64,000 nt of DNA from Qipengyuania sp. S6317L1 (GTDB lineage: Bacteria > Pseudomonadota > Alphaproteobacteria > Sphingomonadales > Sphingomonadaceae), in the NCBI RefSeq assembly GCF_023015615.1, contig NZ_JALKAJ010000005.1, positions 310,001-374,000 of the forward strand, in the 5' to 3' direction. The notes beneath the pieces are model-generated. The model had not been told where the DNA came from and did not search any database. It saw nothing but the letters and a program-made list of their open reading frames with translations. The position numbers and the translations under genes are program-made. This document shows, piece by piece, positions 35,880 to 45,119 of this stretch (the stretch's first letter is position 1; every line of letters begins with the position of its first letter).

Positions 35880-37793
35880 CTAGGCTTCCTTTGAATTCAC
35901 GATCGTTTCAAAGTCGTCCAGTTCGTCGAGATCGTCCTGCCCCATGATCTGGGCCATCTGCTCACGCAAGAGCGGGTCCCATTCGCTGCGCAGCTTCTTG
36001 ATCAGCGCGATCATTTCCTCATTTTCCCACGGCGGCGTGCCAAATTCGAAAGCGTCGGCCATCGGACGCATGGTGCTGCGATCCAGTTCCTCGAACTTTT
36101 CGGTCATCGCACGCGCTCGTTCGCTCGATATGCCAAGAGCTTCGTAAGCCGAGCGGCCCATGCGCAAAGAGCTGTCATAGGTTTCGCGAATGATGTCGCG
36201 GCAGCCCAGCGACCACAGCTCGAACACGTGGCTGCGGTCATAGGCGCGGGCGACCATGTGGACATGGGGGTGGTTTCTGGCGACGTATTTCACGAGGCGG
36301 TTGGTCGCCTCCTTGTCGTCGATTGCAATGACCAGCAGGCGTGCCTTTTCAATTCCTGCTGATTGCAGAAGGTCGGGCCGGGCAGCGTCGCCAAAATAGG
36401 TACGGATGCCAAACTTGCTCAGGCGCTCGATCTGCGCAGAGGAATAGTCGATCACCGTGGTGCGATAGCCGGCTGTCTCCAGCATGCGGTCGACGATACC
36501 GCCCACGCGCCCGCGTCCGGCAAGGATAATGTCCGATGGTTCGTCAATGTCGTCAAAGGCGCGCTCGCGGCCCTTTTGATATTGGCGCAGGATCACCTTG
36601 TCATAGAAGATAAACAATAGCGGCGTGATCAACATCGACATTGCCACGATCAACAGCAATTGATCGGCCAATGCCTGTGGCAGGACATTGGCCCCAAGGG
36701 CAAAGCTGATGAGGACAAAGCCAAATTCGCCCGCCTGCGCAAGGCCAAGCGAGAAGAGCCAGCGGTCCTGCCCTGCGATCCCGAAAAATGAGCCCAGCGC
36801 GTAGAGCACGGCGACTTTGGTCGCGACGAGGACTGCCGTCCAGCCAAGGATGGTGGCGTAGGCTTCGGACATGAGCGCAAAGTTGATCCCTGCGCCCACC
36901 GTGATGAAGAACAGTCCCAGCAAAAGGCCCTTGAACGGTTCGATGTCGGATTCCAGTTCGTGGCGATATTCGCTATTCGCCAGAACCACTCCGGCAAGAA
37001 AGGTGCCAAGGGCAGGGGAAAGCCCCACCACCGTCATCAGCAAGGCGATCCCTACCACCACCAGCAATGCGGTCGCGGTGAAAAGCTCGCGCAGGTCCGC
37101 CATGGCGATGAAGCGGAACAGCGGCCGCGTCAGGTAATTGCCCGCAAATGCGACAAAGGCGATGGCAGCGAGGGTCGCAAGACCTGCGGCCCAGGCCGGA
37201 AGCCCTGCGAGAATGTTCCAGCTCGCATCATCTTCCCCGCCATGATCGCCCGCTGCGCTAGCCGCATCGGCTGCCAGTTCGGGCAACGCGAGAAGCGGCA
37301 GGATCGCCAGCATGGGGATGACCGCGATGTCCTGAAACAGCAGGACCGAAAAGGAGGATTGCCCGCCTTCGGTTTTCATGAGGCCTTTTTCATCGAGCGT
37401 TTGCAGGATGATCGCGGTCGAGGACAGCGCGAGGATCATACCCACCGCAAGCGCGGTCTGCCACGCATTGCCCATGAACAGCGAGTAGCCCGCCAAAATG
37501 GCAATGGTGATGAACACCTGTCCCCCGCCAAGGCCCAAAAGACGCCCGCGCAGTTCCCACAGTTTCCTTGGCTCCAGCTCCAGCCCGATCAGAAACAGCA
37601 TCATTACCACGCCAAATTCGGCAAAATGCTGGAGCGCGATGACGTCCACGCCAAGCACGTCGAGGGCGGGGCTGATCGCCATGCCAGCTATCAAATAGCC
37701 AAGCACCGAACCAAGGCCGAGCCTTGCAGCGATAGGCACGGCGATGACGCCGACAGCCAGTAGGATTGTTGCAAGCAAAAGAAATTCGGTCAT
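35880..37793 (-). CDS. Kef-type (CPA2) monovalent cation:proton antiporter with RCK domain
   Basis: A 637-residue inner-membrane protein. The first 380 residues hold about 12 membrane helices, with LGSVLGYLIAGMAISP near the N-terminus and FLIGLELEPRKLW, both characteristic of the KefB/KefC group. A cytoplasmic TrkA-N (RCK) domain follows (about 405-530): IILAGRGRVGGIVDRML with the nucleotide glycine motif, then IRTYFGDAARPDLLQSAG. It exports K+ in exchange for protons, typically in electrophile or pH stress. No KefF/KefG ancillary gene is adjacent. ATG 37793 starts the first helix; the longer frame is not needed. Confidence 0.92.
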   Translation of the reverse strand: MTEFLLLATILLAVGVIAVPIAARLGLGSVLGYLIAGMAISPALDVLGVDVIALQHFAEFGVVMMLFLIGLELEPRKLWELRGRLLGLGGGQVFITIAILAGYSLFMGNAWQTALAVGMILALSSTAIILQTLDEKGLMKTEGGQSSFSVLLFQDIAVIPMLAILPLLALPELAADAASAAGDHGGEDDASWNILAGLPAWAAGLATLAAIAFVAFAGNYLTRPLFRFIAMADLRELFTATALLVVVGIALLMTVVGLSPALGTFLAGVVLANSEYRHELESDIEPFKGLLLGLFFITVGAGINFALMSEAYATILGWTAVLVATKVAVLYALGSFFGIAGQDRWLFSLGLAQAGEFGFVLISFALGANVLPQALADQLLLIVAMSMLITPLLFIFYDKVILRQYQKGRERAFDDIDEPSDIILAGRGRVGGIVDRMLETAGYRTTVIDYSSAQIERLSKFGIRTYFGDAARPDLLQSAGIEKARLLVIAIDDKEATNRLVKYVARNHPHVHMVARAYDRSHVFELWSLGCRDIIRETYDSSLRMGRSAYEALGISSERARAMTEKFEELDRSTMRPMADAFEFGTPPWENEEMIALIKKLRSEWDPLLREQMAQIMGQDDLDELDDFETIVNSKEA

Positions 37794-37970
37794 GGTGGGA
37801 AAAGGGCTATGGCTCTTCCCCGACAAACTCAAGGCGATTGCTCGATGGCCGCGATTTGCAAAGGCATTGCGAGCAATGCTGTGGCTTGGCGCGTGATCTT
37901 GGGTTGCCCGCGCACGGAGGGGGGCCTATCTGTGGCCGCCATTCAGGAAACAACATTCGCGAAGATAATA

Positions 37971-39140
37971 ATGACAACAGAAAACCAGTCGCAAACTCAG
38001 GGAGGCAACCAGGTGCTTACCGGACGGCCCGTTATCTCTTCGACCGGGCTTTTTACCCCGGAAGAATCAATCACCAACGCTGAACTTGTTGAAAGCTTCA
38101 ACGAATATGTCGACCGCTACAACGCCGCTAACGCCGACGCGATCGAGGCGGGCGAGGTGGACGCACTGACCTATTCCTCGGTTGAATTCATCGAGAAAGC
38201 GAGCGGGATCAAAGCGCGCCATGTGATGAGCAAGGAGCCGATCCTTGATCCCGATGTCATGAGCCCGCGCTGGGAAGAGCGCGGCAATGATGAACGCTCG
38301 ATGATGTGCGAGATCGGCGTGACCGCCGCGCTTCAGGCCCTGAAACGGGCAGGGCGCGATCCCAAAGACGTGGATGCGGTGCTGTGTGCGGCGTCCAATA
38401 TGGAGCGGCCCTATCCGGCGATGGCAATCGAGATTCAGCAGGCGCTTGGCATCGACGGCTTTGGCTTTGACATGAATGTCGCGTGTTCGTCTGCGACTTT
38501 CGGCATTCAAACGGCGGCCGATTATGTGCGCGCTGGCAATGCGAAAAGCGTTCTGGTGGTGAGCCCCGAGATCACCTCGGGCCACCTCAACTGGCGCGAC
38601 CGCGACAGCCACTTTATCTTTGGCGATGTGGCAACCGCAGTGCTGGTCGAAGACGAAGCGATTGCACCATCGGACCATTGGGAAATTCTCAGTACCAAGC
38701 TGAAAACGGTTTACTCGAACAACATTCGCAACAATTTCGGCTTCCTGAACCGCGCCGACCCCGACAAGGCGGACAATGCGGACAAGCTTTTCGTCCAGGA
38801 AGGGCGCAAGGTCTTCAAGGAAGTCGTGCCGATGGTTGCCGACATGATCATCGAGGAAGCGAAGAAACTGCAAATGGACCCGGCGACCCTTCGCCGTCTC
38901 TGGTTGCACCAGGCCAACGCGGGCATGAACCGCCTGATTTCGCAGCGCGTTCTGGGCCATGAGGCCAATTCCGATGAAAGCCCGACAGTGCTCGACACCT
39001 ATGGCAACACCTCAAGCGCGGGCTCGATCATCGCCTTCCATTCACACAGCGAAGATCTGGAGAAGGGTGATACCGGGCTGATTTGCAGCTTTGGCGCCGG
39101 TTATTCGGCGGGCACTGTCTTCGTTCGCAAAGCCGCCTGA
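37971..39140 (+). CDS. Beta-ketoacyl-ACP synthase III (FabH-like)
   Basis: A 389-residue thiolase-fold condensing enzyme. The catalytic triad is visible: Cys in NVACSSATFG, His in LWLHQANAGMN and Asn in DTYGNTSSAG. An expanded N-terminal region (NEYVDRYNAANADAIEAGEV then FIEKASGIKARHVM) sets it apart from classical FabH. It resembles the Pseudomonas PA3286 type, which condenses medium-chain acyl-CoA with malonyl-ACP and so shunts beta-oxidation products into fatty acid synthesis. That parallel is from memory and should be checked. ATG 37971 is supported by homology; no strong Shine-Dalgarno is seen. psd-pssA follow. Confidence 0.9.
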   Translation: MTTENQSQTQGGNQVLTGRPVISSTGLFTPEESITNAELVESFNEYVDRYNAANADAIEAGEVDALTYSSVEFIEKASGIKARHVMSKEPILDPDVMSPRWEERGNDERSMMCEIGVTAALQALKRAGRDPKDVDAVLCAASNMERPYPAMAIEIQQALGIDGFGFDMNVACSSATFGIQTAADYVRAGNAKSVLVVSPEITSGHLNWRDRDSHFIFGDVATAVLVEDEAIAPSDHWEILSTKLKTVYSNNIRNNFGFLNRADPDKADNADKLFVQEGRKVFKEVVPMVADMIIEEAKKLQMDPATLRRLWLHQANAGMNRLISQRVLGHEANSDESPTVLDTYGNTSSAGSIIAFHSHSEDLEKGDTGLICSFGAGYSAGTVFVRKAA

Positions 39141-39223
39141 GGGCATTTTTGACAAAAGGATATGGGCGCGCCGGCGAACCAAACAGTTGTTTGGAAGCCC
39201 GGCAATGTCTAGATGGATGACCT

Positions 39224-39973
39224 ATGGCAGGTGAAATTCTCGACAATCAGGGCCGCGGCGAAGCAAGCTGGGGTTGGCCCCCGATCCACCCCGAAGGGCG
39301 CAAATATGGCGTGATCGCAATTGCAATTGCGCTCGTTCCGCTTGTGTTTGGCTGGCAGATTATTGGCTGGCCGTTGTTGCTCTTGTCGCTTGGCGTCTTC
39401 GCCTTCTTCCGCGATCCAGAGCGTGTGGTGCCGCAGGATGACAAGTCTATTGTTGCTCCTGCGGACGGTCTTGTCACGCTGATCCAGGAGGTCGAACCGC
39501 CTGCGGAAATGCTGGGCAACGATGGCTCCGGTGTGCCCGGCCTTTCGGCAGGGCCCGTGACCCGCGTTTCAATTTTCATGAGTGTGTTCGACGTGCACAT
39601 CAACCGCGCACCGATCGCAGGAACGGTGCAGCGGGTGGTTTATATCCCGGGCAAATTCGTCAATGCCGACCTCGACAAGGCATCCGAAGAAAACGAGCGC
39701 CAGCTGCTTCTGATCGAACGCAATGACGGCCTGATGATCGGCTTCACGCAGATCGCAGGGCTGGTCGCGCGGCGGATCGTGCCTTTCGTGAAACCCGGCG
39801 ATACCGTCGCCAAGGGACAGCGCGTGGGCCTCATCCGCTTCGGCTCACGGGTGGATGTCTATCTTCCCGCAGGCACGCAGCCCAAGGTTTTGATGGGTCA
39901 AAAGATCGTAGCAGGCGAGACTATTCTGGCCGAAGTGGGTGCAACGGCTCTGCTTGAAGGCATCGCGCAATAA
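39224..39973 (+). CDS. psd: Phosphatidylserine decarboxylase
   Basis: A 249-residue proenzyme of the short, soluble-like PSD class that decarboxylates phosphatidylserine to phosphatidylethanolamine at the inner membrane. A hydrophobic N-terminal stretch (about 27-62) is followed by [11 protein letters not shown], a central segment with [11 protein letters not shown] containing a conserved His, and the self-cleavage region [11 protein letters not shown]. The Gly-Ser bond in it should yield the pyruvoyl group. It is followed 2 nt later by pssA, which makes its substrate. Confidence 0.95.
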   Translation: MAGEILDNQGRGEASWGWPPIHPEGRKYGVIAIAIALVPLVFGWQIIGWPLLLLSLGVFAFFRDPERVVPQDDKSIVAPADGLVTLIQEVEPPAEMLGNDGSGVPGLSAGPVTRVSIFMSVFDVHINRAPIAGTVQRVVYIPGKFVNADLDKASEENERQLLLIERNDGLMIGFTQIAGLVARRIVPFVKPGDTVAKGQRVGLIRFGSRVDVYLPAGTQPKVLMGQKIVAGETILAEVGATALLEGIAQ

Positions 39974-39975
39974 CC

Positions 39976-40830
39976 GTGGCCAAGCGACCCTCAGACCCCA
40001 TCGAAAACCGCGTTGGTCCAAAAGCTGCTGAAGACGAGGACATCACGCTCGCCCAGCCACTGGACGATGATACCGAAGGCGTTGAGGAGAAAAGCGGGCT
40101 TTCGCTGCGCGCCATGCTCCCCAATGCGATCACCGCGGCGGCATTGTGTTCGGGGTTGACGGCGATCCGCTTTGCGATTGATGAAAACTGGTCTTTTGCT
40201 GTTTTGGCGATCTTCGTGGCCGGCATTCTCGACGGTCTTGACGGACGCATTGCGCGGCTTTTGAATGCGCAGTCGCGCTTCGGGGCCGAGCTCGATAGCC
40301 TTGCAGATGCGCTTTCCTTCGGGATGGCGCCTGCGCTTATCCTTTTCCTGTGGTCATTGAACGATCTCAGCCGCTTTGGATGGTTTGCCGCCCTGGCATT
40401 TGCCATTTGCTGTGCCTTGCGTCTTGCGCGGTTCAATGCGCGCCTCGACATGGACGATCAGCCGCACAAATCTGCCGGTTTTCTGACCGGTGTACCAGCG
40501 CCTGCGGGCGCGGGACTTGCGCTGACACCGATATGCCTGTGGCTCGAAACCGGGCTCGACATCTTCCGCGATCCCTTGTTCAACACGATCTGGGTGGCGA
40601 CGATCGGAGTGCTTTTCATCTCCAACATGGCAACGCTTAGCTGGACGGCTATCCGTCCCCAGCGCGATATCCGGATCTGGCTGATCGCTCTTGTAGCGCT
40701 GGCCTTCGCGGGCCTTTTGCTGGAGCCGTGGTGGACCTTTAGCGCGCTGAGCGCGGTTTACCTTGCGCTGATGCCCTATGCCTTGCTGCGTTATGGGAAA
40801 ATCAAACGGGCACGCGCTGCCCGAAGCTGA
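39976..40830 (+). CDS. pssA: CDP-diacylglycerol--serine O-phosphatidyltransferase
   Basis: A 284-residue multi-pass membrane enzyme that makes phosphatidylserine from CDP-diacylglycerol and serine. The CDP-alcohol phosphotransferase motif is complete: DGLDGRIAR followed by GAELDSLADALSFG. About eight hydrophobic helices follow, and the N-terminal 45 residues are acidic and soluble. It starts with GTG 39976 just after psd, so the two are one operon. The PssA and Psd products together supply phosphatidylethanolamine. Confidence 0.95.
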   Translation: MAKRPSDPIENRVGPKAAEDEDITLAQPLDDDTEGVEEKSGLSLRAMLPNAITAAALCSGLTAIRFAIDENWSFAVLAIFVAGILDGLDGRIARLLNAQSRFGAELDSLADALSFGMAPALILFLWSLNDLSRFGWFAALAFAICCALRLARFNARLDMDDQPHKSAGFLTGVPAPAGAGLALTPICLWLETGLDIFRDPLFNTIWVATIGVLFISNMATLSWTAIRPQRDIRIWLIALVALAFAGLLLEPWWTFSALSAVYLALMPYALLRYGKIKRARAARS

Positions 40831-40842
40831 TCGAGCGCCGGA

Positions 40843-41127
40843 TCAACGAAGGGATTGAACCGCGCCAAGTTGTGAGCGCGGCGCACCACCAAACCCGCGT
40901 TGACGCTGGCGGCTGGGTTGCGGAGCGCGGCGCGCGGTTTTGTGCAAAGGGCGCCGTACGCGAAGCTCGCTCGCCTCTACTTGCGGAACAAAACCGGCAT
41001 CAAGCAACTCGCGCTCTTCAAATACGGCCCAGAACGCAGCGCGCGCCTTCATCCATGTGTCGGTCAGGCTAAGCACGGCGATAATCGCAGCGAATGTCAG
41101 GGCGACTGTGATGAAAATGGCGAGCAT
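40843..41127 (-). CDS. Small single-pass membrane protein under predicted LexA control
   Basis: A 94-residue protein of unknown family. One membrane segment covers about residues 2-22 (LAIFITVALTFAAIIAVLSL). An aromatic and charged stretch follows (WMKARAAFWAVFEERELLDAG), then a highly basic, Arg/Gln-rich tail. The charge distribution suggests the tail is cytoplasmic. ATG 41127 is the first start after an in-frame stop, and the Shine-Dalgarno is weak (GGAT). Three exact GTTC-N7-GTTC boxes lie 13-85 nt upstream, which strongly suggests SOS induction. By analogy with Caulobacter SidA/DidA and other small SOS membrane proteins, it could inhibit division; that is inference. Confidence 0.75.
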   Translation of the reverse strand: MLAIFITVALTFAAIIAVLSLTDTWMKARAAFWAVFEERELLDAGFVPQVEASELRVRRPLHKTARRAPQPSRQRQRGFGGAPRSQLGAVQSLR

Positions 41128-41139
41128 GATATTCTATCC

Positions 41140-41154
41140 GTTCAATCTTTGTTC
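41140..41154. promoter_or_regulatory. Putative LexA box 1 (GTTC-N7-GTTC)
   Basis: GTTCAATCTTTGTTC matches the alphaproteobacterial SOS operator exactly. It is the box nearest to the small membrane protein gene, ending 13 nt before its start codon on the minus strand. Confidence 0.75.
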
Positions 41155-41163
41155 TGCACTCTT

Positions 41164-41178
41164 GTTCTCTAAGTGTTC
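41164..41178. promoter_or_regulatory. Putative LexA box 2 (GTTC-N7-GTTC)
   Basis: GTTCTCTAAGTGTTC matches the SOS operator exactly. On the minus strand a -35-like TTGACT at about 41185-41190 sits just upstream, so LexA here would cover the promoter spacer and -10 region. Confidence 0.8.
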
Positions 41179-41197
41179 TCACCGAGTCAAGCGTTTT

Positions 41198-41212
41198 GTT
41201 CCTTTTGTGTTC
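41198..41212. promoter_or_regulatory. Putative LexA box 3 (GTTC-N7-GTTC)
   Basis: GTTCCTTTTGTGTTC is the third exact match within 73 bp, upstream of the -35-like TTGACT on the minus strand. It lies about 200 nt from rpsB, so that gene is a less likely target. Confidence 0.75.
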
Positions 41213-41410
41213 TCTTGAATTGAGAAGGCACTAGATTTTGTGTGCGCACACCTCTATGTGCGCGCTTCTCGGATGTAACGGTTCGCGAATCATTGCGTTC
41301 CAAATCATTCGAAATTCACATGAGCAGGCATACATACCGGTGCCACGGCGGGATCTCCGCCAACGGTCACGAACGCTTGCTCAGAGGACTAACCGGAAAG
41401 GAACTATCCT

Positions 41411-42163
41411 ATGGCGACCACAACCGTCACCATGCAGCAATTGATTGAGGCCGGCGCACACTTCGGCCACCAGACACACCGTTGGAACCCGCGCATGAAG
41501 CCGTATATCTTCGGCGCACGCAACGGCGTTCACATTCTCGACCTTTCACAAACCGTTCCGCTGTTCGCGCGCGCTCTCGACTTTGTTGAGCAAACCGTTC
41601 GCGCAGGCGGCAAGGTTCTGTTCGTTGGTACCAAGCGTCAGGCGCAGGAGCCAATCGCTGAAATGGCGCGTCAATCGGGCCAGCACTTCGTGAACCACCG
41701 TTGGCTGGGCGGCATGCTCACCAACTGGAAAACCATCAGCGGTTCGATCAAGCGCCTCAAGACCCTTGAAGAGCAGCTTTCGGGCGACACCAGCGGCCTC
41801 ACCAAGAAAGAGGTTCTCAACCTCACCCGTGAGCGTGACAAGCTCGAGCTTTCGCTCGGCGGTATCCGCGACATGGGCGGCGTTCCGGACGTGATGTTCG
41901 TGATCGACGCAAACAAGGAAGACCTCGCCATCAAGGAAGCGGCGGTTCTGGGCATTCCGGTGATCTGCGTGCTCGACACCAACACTGATCCAACCGGCAT
42001 CGCTTTCCCGATCCCCGGCAATGACGATGCAAGCCGCGCTGTGCGTCTTTACTGTCAGGCAATTGCTGACGCTGCCAATGCTGGCCGTGGCCAAGCGGTT
42101 GAGCAGTCTGGCGAAGACTTCGGCGCGATGGACACGCCGCCAGCCGAAGCTGCTGCTGAATAA
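41411..42163 (+). CDS. rpsB: 30S ribosomal protein S2
   Basis: A 250-residue ribosomal protein that binds late in 30S assembly near the neck. Seen: [20 protein letters not shown] near the N-terminus, [54 protein letters not shown] and [24 protein letters not shown] (in parts), with a short Ala/Glu-rich tail. GGAAAGGA lies about 8 nt before ATG 41411. It is followed by tsf, the usual partner. Confidence 0.98.
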   Translation: MATTTVTMQQLIEAGAHFGHQTHRWNPRMKPYIFGARNGVHILDLSQTVPLFARALDFVEQTVRAGGKVLFVGTKRQAQEPIAEMARQSGQHFVNHRWLGGMLTNWKTISGSIKRLKTLEEQLSGDTSGLTKKEVLNLTRERDKLELSLGGIRDMGGVPDVMFVIDANKEDLAIKEAAVLGIPVICVLDTNTDPTGIAFPIPGNDDASRAVRLYCQAIADAANAGRGQAVEQSGEDFGAMDTPPAEAAAE

Positions 42164-42274
42164 GCACCGCATTCTTTCAGCGCGTCAATGCGCTGTCACA
42201 AATCCAATCTAGCGCGCCGGGCAAGCCTCAACTGAGCGCTCCCCGGCGCCCCTAAACTTACGAAGGAAATCACC

Positions 42275-43201
42275 ATGGCTGCTTTTACCGCCGCTGATGT
42301 GAAGAAACTGCGCGAAATTTCTGGCGCAGGCATGATGGATGCAAAGAAAGCCCTGACCGAAGCCGATGGCGACATCGACGCAGCGGTTGACGCCCTGCGC
42401 GCAAAGGGTCTTGCAACCGCTCAGAAAAAATCGAGCCGGACCGCTGCTGAAGGTCTCGTCGGCGTTGCCGTCGAAGGCACCCGCGGCGTGGCTGTTGAAG
42501 TCAACTCGGAAACAGACTTCGTTGCGAAAAACGACAAGTTCCAGGACTTCGTTCGCAAGACAACCGCTGTTGCGCTTACCGTCGACGGCGACGATGCCGA
42601 AGCTCTCAAAGCGGCCAGCTACCCCGACGGTGGCACGGTTGCGGACAAGCTTACCGACAACATCGCAACCATTGGCGAGAACCAGCAGGTTCGCCGCATG
42701 AAGACCGTCTCTGTGAACAGCGGCGCGATCGTTTCCTACGTCCACAACGCGGCCGCCGAAGGCCTTGGCAAAATCGGCGTTCTGGTTGCTCTGGAAAGCG
42801 ACCTTGGCGCAGACGTTCTCGAGCCGTTCGGCAAACAGCTTGCCATGCACATTGCCTCAATGTTCCCACAAGCTCTCAACGCTGATGGCCTCGACGCAGA
42901 CGTGATCGAGCGCGAGCGCAAGATTGCACAGGAAAAGGCAGCCGAAAGCGGCAAGCCTGAGAACGTGCAGGAGAAAATGGTCGAAGGCGCGATCAAGAAG
43001 TTCGCCAAGGAAAACGCGCTTCTCAGCCAGATGTTCGTGATGGACAACAAGACGAGTGTCGAAGACACCGTCGCCAAGTTCGGCAAGGACAATGGCGGTT
43101 CGGTCGTCCTCAAGGACTACGTCCGTTTCCAGCTGGGCGAAGGCATCGAGAAAGAAGAAAGCGACTTTGCAGCAGAGGTTGCAGCTGCTGTTGGCGGCTA
43201 A
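42275..43201 (+). CDS. tsf: Translation elongation factor Ts
   Basis: A 308-residue guanine nucleotide exchange factor for EF-Tu. The N-terminal UBA-like domain has [18 protein letters not shown]. The core follows with [16 protein letters not shown], the signature contacting EF-Tu. The C-terminal dimerisation region ends [28 protein letters not shown] precedes ATG 42275. It shares an operon with rpsB (gap 111 nt) and ends at a strong terminator, so pyrH is not co-transcribed with it here. Confidence 0.98.
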   Translation: MAAFTAADVKKLREISGAGMMDAKKALTEADGDIDAAVDALRAKGLATAQKKSSRTAAEGLVGVAVEGTRGVAVEVNSETDFVAKNDKFQDFVRKTTAVALTVDGDDAEALKAASYPDGGTVADKLTDNIATIGENQQVRRMKTVSVNSGAIVSYVHNAAAEGLGKIGVLVALESDLGADVLEPFGKQLAMHIASMFPQALNADGLDADVIERERKIAQEKAAESGKPENVQEKMVEGAIKKFAKENALLSQMFVMDNKTSVEDTVAKFGKDNGGSVVLKDYVRFQLGEGIEKEESDFAAEVAAAVGG

Positions 43202-43228
43202 ACGCTAACCCACGCTTTTGAGCAAATT

Positions 43229-43272
43229 GAAAAGGCCGCTCGCAGGGGAAACCTTGCGGCGGCCTTTCTTGT
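43229..43272 (+). terminator. Bidirectional rho-independent terminator after tsf
   Basis: AAAGGCCGC (43231-43239) pairs with GCGGCCTTT (43259-43267), extended by CGCAGGG/CCTTGCG with one G-T wobble. T-runs lie on both sides, so it serves tsf and the convergent RTX gene. Confidence 0.88.
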
Positions 43273-43295
43273 TTCGATTTCGAGGCTACGCCGCC

Positions 43296-45119
43296 CTAAC
43301 CAAAAAACTCGGCAGCTAAGGCACTGTCCTGAGGTTGCCATGCCATTGTGACATCGGCCGTTGATACCGCGACCTGTTCTGCCGCAGTTTCGGCTTCATC
43401 GTCAAACCATGTCCCGAAAGTCTCTTCGCCATAACCATTGGCGGCAAGATATTCGATCACCTGCTCTTCGCTCTGATAATTGGCGTATTGGATGTTGCCA
43501 TCGGCGTGCATCAAAGCGCGCAGGTAAGCGGTGCCGTCTGTAAGCGCGAAATAGATCTCCGCAAATCCATCGCCGTCATAGTCCTGCGAACCCAGCACCT
43601 GCGCGATGTTGCCGATGATGAGGTCGTTCTGAAAGCGCTGCTGGCTGTCGAAAGGGCTACCTTGTTCGACGTCGCCGGATTGGACCAGTGGATCAAGGTA
43701 GATGCCAACAACGCGCGTATCGCCGCCCTGACCGTGGTTGTCGAACTGAACGAGGCCATTATCATCGACGCCCACCTCGGCAAAGCGCCCGTTTACGCGG
43801 TTCACGAAGATAATTTCGTCACTGCCATCAAGGTTGGCGTCCGCGGCTCCGATGCGCATCCAGTGCTGGCCTGCACCAAGGTCATTGCCGGCAAAGTCGC
43901 GAATGTTGATCATGAAGGTGTTGGGGTCGTCATTAGCCGGGTCGATCGCCAGGCCGCTGCCCAAATCGAGTTGGACTTCAAGATCATCAAAGCGAAGGAT
44001 TTCGACATTGGTGAGCGTGTCTGTCCCGTCGGGCCCGCTCACCTTCCACTCGCCGATGGCAGTTTCGATTATGGAGTAGTCGGCCCGGGTCCCGGCGAAC
44101 ATCGCTGTGTCGATATTGTCTCCGCCATCGAGCGTGTCGTCGCCGAGCCCGCCAATGATCAGGTCCGATCCCGTGCCTGAGCGGATGATGTCATCACCTT
44201 CGCCGCCTGAGATAGAGCCAATCACCAGACCCGATGATCCGTCGAACACATCATCACCGCCCTCAAGTTTAATCACTCCGCGGATTTCACCGGCGTTTAC
44301 GACCGTGTCTGGCCTCTCCATCAAGGTGACGTTGCCATCGATCAAACCACTGTTGTCGATGTCGGAACCGATCCCATCTCTGAAGCTACCGCCATCGATA
44401 TGAATGATTGCGTCAATAGCTCGGATCGTCCCAGTGTTGATAAGGGAGACCGCGCCGTTCACCGTTCCTTTGATCGCAATGGCACGCTGATAATCAAATG
44501 TTGCGGTCGCTTCGATCAGGCCTGAGTTGTTGATGGTAAGCCCGCCATAACTTGACCTTATCGCCTCGGAACCCTCGGCTTCAGGGAACGTCGTTCCGCC
44601 TCTGACGTGAACGCGAATTATGCCATCATTAGTGACATTTGCGCCGCCATACACCTCGACTACCGTCGCACTTCCATCTCCTTCTGAATAAATTGTGCCT
44701 TGCGCACCATTGGTTACTTCGAAGTACGTCCCCCGGAACACATTGCCTCTCGTGCCCGACAATACCGTGATCGAACCGTTATTGGTAATTTCGGGAGAGC
44801 CGCCGCCAGGCGCGGTGAGAACTCTCGCCCAGATCATATCGGGTATGTCCACGAGGATGGACCCATAGTTCTCGAAGGTCGCGACCTCCCAACTCATGCC
44901 CGAATTGTACTGGAAGAACGACCCTGCGTTGAAACCGGGCGTCGGCAGGAGGATCAATTCGCCATAATTGATGACAGTCGGCTCGTAGTAGACCTGGCCT
45001 TCGACCGCGTTCCAATCGCCCACCATGAAAGCCGAGGCCCGGTTGTTGTCTCTATTGAGCTCAAAGCTCAGGCTCTCGTTCTCGGCGACTGTGAAATCTT
45101 CGGTGATGAAGGTGCCCAT
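43296..45119 (-). CDS. Secreted RTX protein with beta-helix-like N-terminal region
   Basis: A 607-residue protein with no classical signal peptide. Residues about 85-285 carry repeats with the pattern INNSGLIEA, INTGTIRA, IDNSGLIDG and VNAGEIRG, typical of parallel beta-helices. Residues about 286-335 hold calcium-binding RTX nonapeptides (GGDDVFDGS, GGEGDDIIRSG, GGLGDDTLDGGDN). Residues about 400-560 carry FG-GAP-like DxDGxG blocks (DANLDGSDE, DYDGDGFAE). RTX proteins leave by type I secretion with a C-terminal signal; no transporter is nearby. It lies on the opposite strand between tsf and pyrH, which are normally neighbours. Function unknown; adhesion or surface display is plausible. Confidence 0.88.
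   Translation of the reverse strand: MGTFITEDFTVAENESLSFELNRDNNRASAFMVGDWNAVEGQVYYEPTVINYGELILLPTPGFNAGSFFQYNSGMSWEVATFENYGSILVDIPDMIWARVLTAPGGGSPEITNNGSITVLSGTRGNVFRGTYFEVTNGAQGTIYSEGDGSATVVEVYGGANVTNDGIIRVHVRGGTTFPEAEGSEAIRSSYGGLTINNSGLIEATATFDYQRAIAIKGTVNGAVSLINTGTIRAIDAIIHIDGGSFRDGIGSDIDNSGLIDGNVTLMERPDTVVNAGEIRGVIKLEGGDDVFDGSSGLVIGSISGGEGDDIIRSGTGSDLIIGGLGDDTLDGGDNIDTAMFAGTRADYSIIETAIGEWKVSGPDGTDTLTNVEILRFDDLEVQLDLGSGLAIDPANDDPNTFMINIRDFAGNDLGAGQHWMRIGAADANLDGSDEIIFVNRVNGRFAEVGVDDNGLVQFDNHGQGGDTRVVGIYLDPLVQSGDVEQGSPFDSQQRFQNDLIIGNIAQVLGSQDYDGDGFAEIYFALTDGTAYLRALMHADGNIQYANYQSEEQVIEYLAANGYGEETFGTWFDDEAETAAEQVAVSTADVTMAWQPQDSALAAEFFG

Noticed and set aside
41160-41411. LexA control of rpsB
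   Set aside because: The boxes are about 200 nt or more from rpsB and hug the divergent small gene; repressing a ribosomal gene by LexA is unlikely.
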